Below, in pieces: positions 57,141 through 64,000 of a stretch of 64,000 nt of DNA. The first letter of the stretch is position 1. The number at the start of each line of letters is the position of its first letter. The notes under the pieces are model-generated. The model saw nothing but the letters and a program-made list of their open reading frames with translations. It did not search any database and was not told where the DNA came from. The position numbers were made by a program, and so were the translations under genes. Source of the stretch: Tetracladium setigerum (Eukaryota; Ascomycota; Leotiomycetes; Helotiales); contig PZJY01000001.1 of assembly GCA_031472005.1 (NCBI GenBank), positions 930,001-994,000 on the forward strand, in the 5' to 3' direction.

Positions 57141-57449
57141 TTTCCACCATATTCCGATGGAATGAACTTTTTGCGGGTTCTCGACTGTTTGCATGCCTCG
57201 AGAAGCGCGAGTTGCGTTTCAGCACTTTGCATCGAGCTGTCGGAAGTTGTTGAGATCAGCGCTCCGCAGCCGTCGAGGCCTTTGGTGATTGACGCGAGTA
57301 AATAGTCGGTGGAGTAGAAGGTGACCTGGTACTGAGAGAGCCACGCTCGTTCTTGGCGCGAGAAGACAATCACTTCGTGATGTGCTGCGAAACATTCTTC
57401 AGCCACGTACCGCGCCAGATCACCCGCGCCAGCAATGCGCGACTTTCAT
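57112..57449 (-). pseudogene. N-terminal relic of an NmrA-like/isoflavone-reductase-type oxidoreductase
   Basis: From ATG 57449 the strand reads MKVA, then with one surplus base IAGAGDLARYVAEECFAAHH and EVIVFSRQE: the Rossmann GxGxxG-type start of NmrA-like reductases. It continues to LDGCGALISTTSD, QLALLEACKQS and RKKFIPSEYGGNLDQF, the family's FxPSEYG motif. After NLDQF (about 57125) similarity ends and the sequence becomes the metalloprotease relic on the other strand. The normal protein is about 300 aa; only ~110 residues remain. The surplus base at about 57437 also breaks the start. Confidence 0.65.
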
Positions 57450-58037
57450 AGTGAAGGAGGATCTGGGTTTTCAAAGAAGAGTAAGGAAATGTGGGAAGAA
57501 GGTTGTCCCCGGGAGGAGGGTTGCACATGATATATACGCCGAAAGATATTTGCAGAATATTGATTCGATTACATGATCGCACCTACGTCAAAACAAAGAC
57601 GCAGAGAACATAGCCGAGTGAGTAGCTGTGTGCAGCCTTTGCCGTCCCCGTCCCCACAGCTCATGCCGTGCCCACCTTTTCTTCACCTCGCTTGCTTTCT
57701 CTCCAAATCATGCATATCGCTGGCAAACCCGGGCCAACTCTCGTGACCTTGTCCCGCATTGCCTTCGAACACCCGTCTCCACCGGACAGGTTAGGACTAT
57801 CTACCCTTCAGTCTAGTACTGTCTAGTACAGTGTGTTCTTAGTTTCTATTCTTATTTATCAACAATGCTGCTGTTTACGTGGCTATGACTTTCAGATACC
57901 ACTTCATCATTCATGCCAAGGCTGACTCTTCTCAAATCGCATCCAGCGCATCGCGCGAAATAAATTTGTACAATCTACTCCGTGCTCTACTTGCAAACAC
58001 CTAGCTATTGTTTATAAATCTCTCATTCATCTTCAAC
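57450..58037. other. Intergenic upstream of MDR oxidoreductase
   Basis: 588 nt between the relic locus and the oxidoreductase start. No coding signal. The leader just before ATG 58038 is CAT/TCT-rich. Confidence 0.4.
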
Positions 58038-59175
58038 ATGCCTAAATCAGTATCGATTGCTCATGCTGAAGGCAGCCCGGGCCACGTCTACTATCCACTC
58101 AGCCTCGACGAGGTCCCGAGAGCCTCACCAACAGGCACTCAGGTTTTGGTGAAAATCCATGCCGCGGCACTGAATCATCGAGATCTCTTCATCCGGCAGA
58201 ATCTATATCCAAACGTGGAATTTGGTGTAACCCAATGGGCAGATGGATGTGGCATCGTCGCGGAAATAGGCGCTGATGCCAGTGTCCATTGGAAAGGGAA
58301 GAGGGTCATTCTTTCTCCAGCAATTGGGTGGGATTCAGATAATTTTGCTCCCGAAGCTGAGGGCGGTTACGCTCTTCTAGGTGGCACAGCCCGATACAGG
58401 AATGGGACGCTGCAGGAGTATATGCTCATTGATCAGCGTGAGCTTGAAGAGGCGCCTGACCACCTCGACGACGTCGAAGCTGCTGCATTTCCCGTCACGG
58501 GGCTGACTGCGTGGAGAGCCGTGATGATCAAGTGCGGTCAGCACATTGGTCCTGGAAAGAAACTGTTGATCACAGGCATTGGTGGAGGGGTCGCCTTGAT
58601 GGCTCTAGATTTCGCGAAAGCACTGGGAACGGAGGTGTATGTTACCAGTGGAAGCCAGCAGAAACTGGAAAAGGCACAGCAAAGAGGCGCTAAAGGGGGG
58701 TGACTTACCGTGATAAATATTGGGAGAAAGATCTTATGGAGATGACCAAGGGTGTTAAAATGGACGCCATCATTGATGGGGCTGGCGGAGATATCATTGA
58801 GAAGTCAATTAAAATATTGAAGGTAAGCCATTGTTTTTTAAAAAAAATAAAAAATTGTTGGGATCTGCTAAGAATTGGCAGCCCGGAGGTGTGGTTGCTA
58901 TATATGGCATGACACTGGGACCCAAGCTTCCTTTTCTCATGCAAGCTGTCATGAGAAACATGGAAGTAAAGGGCAGTACAATGGGGTCTAGGATGGATTT
59001 CGGAGATATGATACGCTTTGTTAAGGAGAAGAGGATAAAGCCAGTTGTATCAACGGTGGTGCAAGGCCTGGACCTGAAAGCAATTGATGGACTATATGAT
59101 GAGATGCAAAAGGGAGCACAATTCGGTAAGTTAGTGGTTGAAGTGGCTTCACGGAGAGATATTAGCAAACTTTAA
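58038..59175 (+). CDS. MDR-type NAD(P)H oxidoreductase (YogA-like), PTS1, apparent frameshift
   Basis: Medium-chain dehydrogenase/reductase, GroES-like fold then Rossmann domain. Exon 1 is 58038-58822 and exon 2 is 58882-59175 (59-nt intron); about 359 aa after one correction. ALNHRDLFIRQNLYP and WADGCGIVAEIG are the MDR N-terminal blocks, AAFPVTGLTAWRAV follows, and LLITGIGGGVALMALDFAKA is the cofactor-binding loop. The zinc ligands of classical alcohol dehydrogenases are not evident, so it resembles the quinone-oxidoreductase or YogA-like branch. The frame breaks at the G run 58695-58700: QQRGAKGG is followed one frame later by VTYRDKYWEKDLMEM. One extra G restores it. The C-terminus ISKL is a peroxisomal PTS1 signal. 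The substrate is unknown. Confidence 0.85.
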
Positions 59176-61042
59176 GCTCTCATATGTTCCTTGCAAATAT
59201 GAGAGTGGCAATGCATTTGACATAATAGGCACACAGTTTACGTGCCTTCTGCCATATATATGCTACGAATGACTGGATCCAATCGTTAATGCTAGTTGAT
59301 GTATTTCAACAATCTATTGATTGCTCAGAGCACTTTTTAGGCAGTTGACTTCGTGCATGCGTAAAATGGTAGGAACACTGCAAGAGTTGAAGCATCCAAA
59401 TTTCCTCGCTTAATTGGGCACTAACAATGACATGTAGATTTTCAAATCTCTTTTCTTCTTGCATCTACAATAATAGGTTGTTTTAATTTAGTAGCGTAAC
59501 AACACACTAGCCATGAACTGATTGACTAATAGAAGAACTTCAAGTGCACGATTCACAGGAAAGTGATCACTCGAACAAGAGGGTGTAGGATCTGCATGTG
59601 ATTCGGGTTGAGAATTTGGGAGGTCTATGAGTCGAATCACGAATATCTACGGGCCACCAGCTTTCCGTGTCACATTATAAGCTTGGAAGAACAGATGGAG
59701 AGAAAATTTCTTTACTACATAACTCCAGACATAAGGAGCGCCCATCTACCCTGTTATATCTAGGTAGTCTTATCTTACACCACGCTTGGTTTGCACGCAT
59801 AGCCGAGTGAGATCCCCTATTGATTAATGGTAGGGAGAGTCCTCGGACTCCAATCATTCCAACGCACGTAATAATCGAGGTCATCAAGGTCAAAAGTATC
59901 TTGAAGGGAACTACGATGTTTTGACTAATTTTGGTCAGAACATCGACGCCGGAAATATCCGAATGGATCTAGCGATGTTCTGGCCGAGTTAACAGACTAC
60001 TAAAAGTTATGCCGTGATATGGAACCATTGGTCGTGGCCAAAGACCATTGATGGCCGAACTCTTGAGTAACGAGCCAAGCACATTGGCACCACAGGCAAA
60101 ATTCCCATTATCAGAGCAACGGATATCTGAGGTCAGGTATCTAGTAATATAGTCGTGTATACCTGTAACAATGCGCCCAATTGCCTCATTACGGTCATCT
60201 TGGATTTTTCTAGTGGATCTTAGTCAATGTAATATATAAAAGCGCACGGGGCTTGTAACTAACCAGTTAAGTTGGCAGGTACAGGAATACTCCCACGCTC
60301 TATCGTATCCATCCATTTGTCGTCACCTTCACAAATCAGAAGTTAAGTGATCTTCGAGAATGCATCTTCTTTGTGGAATACCCAAAAGATAAATAGCCAG
60401 GGCACCACGTCAGGGTTATAATTCTTCGGATTATGGGCATTCTCCTCATTTTCCACATGATGCAACATAATAATATGCAAAGAGATATAAGGAAAAATCT
60501 TTGTGGACCAAGATTCGAAATCGAGCATGATGAAAGCATCAAATTGATGTTCGACTGGGTTCACGACTTTAGAGCAAGTGATCCAACTGCCATGTGGTGG
60601 TGAAGGATGTATTGTTATAAAGTCTTATCTTTTGCGTATCGAAGAAGTGTCGGAGTATCTTGTGTATATTGTTGAAACGGCGTGTGATTTTTGTGTATTG
60701 TCTCTTGATGTTCCTAGTCTGAATATCCAACGCCTCTCTCGCTTAATAGTTGTGCGATTGCTAAAATGAAATGAAGCGAGAGAATGATGGGAGCTTTAGT
60801 TGCTCCAAGGGATCGAATTGCTTGTGGTGTGGTACTTTTAAGGCTAGGATTTCGTGACAGTTATTTTGATTTTGATATCTCCACATATCCCACAGTTTCC
60901 AAAACCGGCCCTCCCTTCTCACACATCCAGCGGAGCCTCTATGTCCAGTTTGCGATTCTCTTTCTTTCAAAATAGTCACATTATTTGTTCCCAACCCTCC
61001 CACTACCTTTGGTATAAACCCCTCTCTATCCTACCTGTATTC
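59176..61042. other. 1.9-kb gene-free interval, possibly degraded sequence
   Basis: A TATATAAAAG box at 60233-60242 (+) has no gene after it. The minus-strand frame at 60343-60564 (73 codons, NPDVVPWLFIFWVF) looks protein-like but has no domain I can name. AT-rich compared with neighbours. No repeat boundaries found. Confidence 0.4.
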
Positions 61043-61919
61043 TCACTTCCCCTCCTTCTTAACCTTCAACGCTGGAAATTTAAAAGGTTTACTCACACCC
61101 CCTTCATCAGCTTCCACAACCCAAACTCTATCTGCGGTGTCCACGTCAAAGCTCCCACCCACGGCTGAATATTGTAATGAACCTTCAACACCACATCTTC
61201 CGTATTCGCCAACTCGCCCGATGGCGCCGTAATCTGATATTTTGGCTTCTGGTTCTTCAATTCCAATTTTCCCCTATAATAATTCCACAAAATCCACATC
61301 AGCACGATTCCTTTTCCCTCTGTACCCACTCAACCACGCAGCAAAAGTCCCAACCTCGCAAAAAAAAGTATTGTAGCAATTTGAGGCGAAAAAAAACTAA
61401 CCTGGAAGGATCAATACTCTTCCCCTTCGCAGCCTTCACCAACTTCTTCATCGCACTCGGCTTGATATTCAATAGATGATCTGCGCTTGGGTTCGTGATG
61501 ATGGTATCCCAAATGACAGCTTCATTGACGAGCTCGCGCGAGGAAGAGGTGGCATTGGGCCAGTTGGCCGAGACGTAGACGAAGACTTGTTTGGTGTTCC
61601 AGGTGAAGAGGGTGGAGAAGTCGGCTGTGAGCGAGAAGCGGATGTTGGCGTATTGCTCGCGTTTGGTAGAGTAGTAGTGTGGTCTGCCGCGGACGCTGGG
61701 GAGGGGGGAAGGAGACACTGTTAGTTATTGGCGCTGGGTGGGGACTTGGGAAGGGAGAGAGAGGGAAAGTAGGTACACTTGAACATCTTTTATTAAGACA
61801 CTTGAGCTAGGCGTTCGAGGGGAGAGGAAATCCGATGCTGCTATTAATGCTGCGACGACAAAGGCGACTGTGGTGAAGAAGCCAAAGACATTTTGGGCGC
61901 GCACGATGGTGGAGTGCAT
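61043..61919 (-). CDS. SPC3: Signal peptidase complex subunit SPC3 (SPC22/23), apparent frameshift near the end
   Basis: Single-pass ER membrane subunit that supports signal peptidase catalysis. Exons 61919-61777, 61695-61402 and 61273 to the end. The N-terminal helix is VFGFFTTVAFVVAALIAASD (TM about 11-30), then the lumenal domain: VVRGRPHYYSTKREQYANI, FSTLFTWNTKQVFVYVSANW, NEAVIWDTIITNP and RGKLELKNQKPKYQIT. As read, the frame stops at 61093 after LMKGV. Adding one G to the run at 61096-61100 continues it as GVSKPFKFPALKVKKEGK with a stop at 61043, which matches the usual C-terminus. The corrected length is about 222 aa. SPC3 is essential in yeast, which argues for a sequence error. Confidence 0.92.
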
Positions 61920-62628
61920 TTTGGAGGGCTATGGTTGTGGTTGATTCCAGAGGGAAGGAGGGCGAGGGATTTTGGATCCTTTTGGGGGTTTATGACATGG
62001 GAATTGGTATTTGAATATAATTCGCGCTGAGGCGAGAGGACTCAAAGGGAATGTGTTCTGTGTCGTTGTGGTATGATTTGGTTGTTCTGGACATTTTGAT
62101 AGAACACGTCTCTTGTCCCGGACCTGACCTGAAGCTCGGAATGGCCCTAGTGCCGCTTTGTTCTTAGCGTATTGTGGGGTAGGCGTTGATAGCTTGGACT
62201 TCAGTGACAATCAGCTCTAAATAATCTTACAATAAGTCCAGGGCGATATATCAGGCATCTTTCTATCTGGCATTGGAAGCGTTAAGTCGATACGAACAGA
62301 CAATTAGTATCTAAAGAAATTGGAAGTGCGCATCAGAAACCTCAGCCCAAACCCGCATCATCACCGGCCGGTCAGCCTGAGTGACGCATGAGATAGCGGC
62401 ATGAATCAAAGGAAACACGCAAATCCATCCATTCCATACCATCCATTTCGCACCATTACGACCCAAAACCAAGTAATAACTTCATTCAATCATCAATCCA
62501 TCCCATCCATTCAACTCCAATCACACTTGCTCAAACTCCACCAAGAACCCAACCAGGCAGGTTACTTGTATCCAGCAAGCAACCTCATTCCATTACACCC
62601 AGCACCCTCGTAAAATTCTTCCACCACC
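61920..62628. other. Intergenic between PMP3-like gene and SPC3
   Basis: SPC3 promoter and 3' flank of the PMP3-like gene. A CAT/CCA-rich stretch is at 62400-62520. No gene seen. Confidence 0.45.
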
Positions 62629-63080
62629 TTAAGAGGCTTGTGCAATAGTACCGTAACCCTGTCCACCACTCTGCACTCTCTCACTATAAACTCCTGGCGC
62701 TCTCGTCGCCGTATATCTACCCTCCCTCGCCTGCTCTCGTCGCTCGTAGTAGACGTATTCGAGGTAGAAAGCGTGGATGTGACCGGGGATATACCTGTGG
62801 AGTAATTAATTAGCACAAATCATTACAATAGGAACTTTCGTTCGCCGGTATTGGGACCGAAAGCACTTTGGAGGACATACCCAAGGATAGTAAGGCAGAT
62901 ATTAATCAATAAATCCGCACCGCAGCCCGCAACGGCCCAGACTCCGACGGGAGGAACTTAAAGGGGAATATTAGCAGCTGTCGTTATGATGTCCACACTT
63001 ATGGGGGAAGGGGAAGGGAAAGTGGTGAACGTACAGAGGATCGTGATGAGCACGAGGAAGATTGCTGAGACCATGCCCAT
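62629..63080 (-). CDS. PMP3/UPF0057 family small membrane proteolipid
   Basis: Exons 63080-63035, 62956-62881 and 62794-62629; 95 aa with consistent phases. Two hydrophobic helices: MGMVSAIFLVLITILFPPVG, then the family signature CGADLLINICLTILGYIPGH followed by IHAFYLEYVYYERRE. PMP3 proteins are plasma-membrane proteolipids involved in membrane potential and cation or stress tolerance in yeast. Compared with yeast Pmp3 (about 55 aa) this one has a ~35-residue Arg/Gly/Tyr-rich cytosolic tail, common in filamentous fungi. Confidence 0.93.
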
Positions 63081-64000
63081 TTTGACGGTTTATAGTTGGA
63101 TTTTATTTTATTTTATTGTTTTTAAGTGTATTGTGTAAGGTTATGTTGGTTTGGAAGAGATATGTAGAGGCGATGGAGTGAGTTTGCGAGGAAAGAGGGA
63201 GGAGGTTGAGTTTGGTTGGAGATAGGCGTTCCAAGTGGCGTCTGAACGACGAACAGGGGAGGCTTGACATGTGACGACATATGATGATGATGATGCATCG
63301 AACGTGGCAGCCTTCCTGAGACTTACGAATCTCCCTCCTCGAGGAGGAAATTCCCATTAGACTCAGGTTGATCCGTAAATAGAATATGTAGGTAAACTTA
63401 TAAGATTAAAAGGTTATCATATTTCAGGTCCAAATGTAGTGGGCAAGTGGTTAGAGACTTAGCACAATTCCAAGCATTACTCTTCCATCTTGTCACTACT
63501 AGCAAGTACCTCGCTCAATGCGTTTGAGGTGAAAGACAATTATAACGACCTTGCAAAACGGCAGGGCCAATAGATCTCTTAATCACTAGCTAAATGTGCA
63601 TGATACCCTATCTACCTAATCGCAATTCCACCAACCTAATATGCATCGCTCTGCGCCTATCAATCTAGCGTTTAACGCCATCGTGGGATATTGAGATTCC
63701 CTCGCCATACTCCTTCGAAAAGAATGCCTATAGAAACCACAGAAATATGCTCCTCTTGCCACCCCCTGATGCATTGCGTATCATCCAACCAATTCAATCC
63801 ATGAAAAAGAAGTGTGGAGTGGTGAGTTCAACCGAATCGTCATCCATCCTACCTAAACGCCGACTTATGCTGAGATGTCAACTTCTACCACCCTCCGTTC
63901 GATGTTGACCCGTTGGTATGTTGTGGGGCTTTACTTGGAGCTTTGATTTGGAGCTCACCATTTGACCAGCTGGTTCTATTAGCTTATGCCTATCCAAAAT
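63081..64000. other. Right-end flank without a supported gene
   Basis: Promoter of the PMP3-like gene followed by about 0.9 kb with only short frames. An (ATG/ATC)n stretch is at 63283-63296. Nothing else recognised. Confidence 0.45.

Noticed and set aside
15170..61919. Calling the six frameshifted genes pseudogenes
   Set aside because: All breaks have the same sign and size, mostly at homopolymers, with both flanking halves intact, including housekeeping genes such as SPC3.
1..64000. tRNA genes, CRISPR arrays, terminal inverted repeats of transposons
   Set aside because: I looked for B-box-like GGTTCGANNCC on both strands, regular spaced repeats and paired terminal repeats and saw none convincing; a dedicated scan would be decisive.

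Overview
The window is nuclear DNA of a filamentous ascomycete (Pezizomycotina). Gene content suggests a member of the Leotiomycetes, but the species cannot be named from sequence alone. The evidence is short spliceosomal introns (mostly 50-70 nt, 5' GTAWGT, 3' YAG, CTAAC-like branch points), compact genes on both strands, and lineage-typical genes: a Pth11-like receptor, a tyrosinase, a microbial-type rhodopsin and a fungal SLATT protein. I built spliced models for 27 protein-coding genes by joining reading frames at splice sites that keep phase. I found no tRNA, rRNA, CRISPR array or intact transposon.

Layout. 0-13.9 kb: NTF2-like mRNA export factor (-) and mitochondrial methionyl-tRNA synthetase (+) as a divergent pair, Pth11-like receptor (-), secreted tyrosinase (+), secreted Cys-containing protein of unknown function (+), STE24 CAAX protease (+), RPA14-like protein (-), mitochondrial ribosomal protein bL34m (+). 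15-31 kb: peroxisomal-type nitronate monooxygenase (+), conserved hypothetical (-), taxilin (-), presequence protease CYM1 (+), ornithine decarboxylase with a long leader (-), RNase D/WRN-type exonuclease (-). 31.7-39.3 kb: LSM5 (+), RPB11 (-), a second nitronate monooxygenase (+), ribokinase (-), dynamin VPS1 (+). 41.8-50.2 kb: alpha-methylacyl-CoA racemase-like protein (-), CID/RS-domain RNA-processing protein (+), ACT-domain CASTOR-like protein (+). 52.5-63.1 kb: rhodopsin (+), SLATT protein (-), two abutting gene relics at 56.7-57.4 kb, MDR oxidoreductase (+), signal peptidase subunit SPC3 (-), PMP3-like proteolipid (-). Gene-poor stretches of 2-3 kb lie at 4.7-7.0, 39.3-41.8, 45.6-48.5, 50.2-52.5 and 59.2-61.0 kb.

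Most genes are independent housekeeping functions and do not form a metabolic cluster. Themes that recur are RNA metabolism (NTF2-like, LSM5, RPB11, CID protein, RNase D-like), mitochondrial maintenance (MetRS, bL34m, CYM1), membrane and secretory functions (STE24, SPC3, VPS1, taxilin), and three enzymes ending in the peroxisomal signal SKL.

The most important caution is that six otherwise well-conserved genes each need exactly one extra base to restore their frame. All six go in the same direction, and most lie at short homopolymers. This looks like systematic base under-calling in the assembly rather than six pseudogenes. The most biologically interesting items are the apparent rearrangement joint between two relic genes near 57.12 kb, the rhodopsin with a complete proton-pump residue set, the SLATT protein, and the ODC leader with an upstream ORF. 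I found no clear new multi-gene system.
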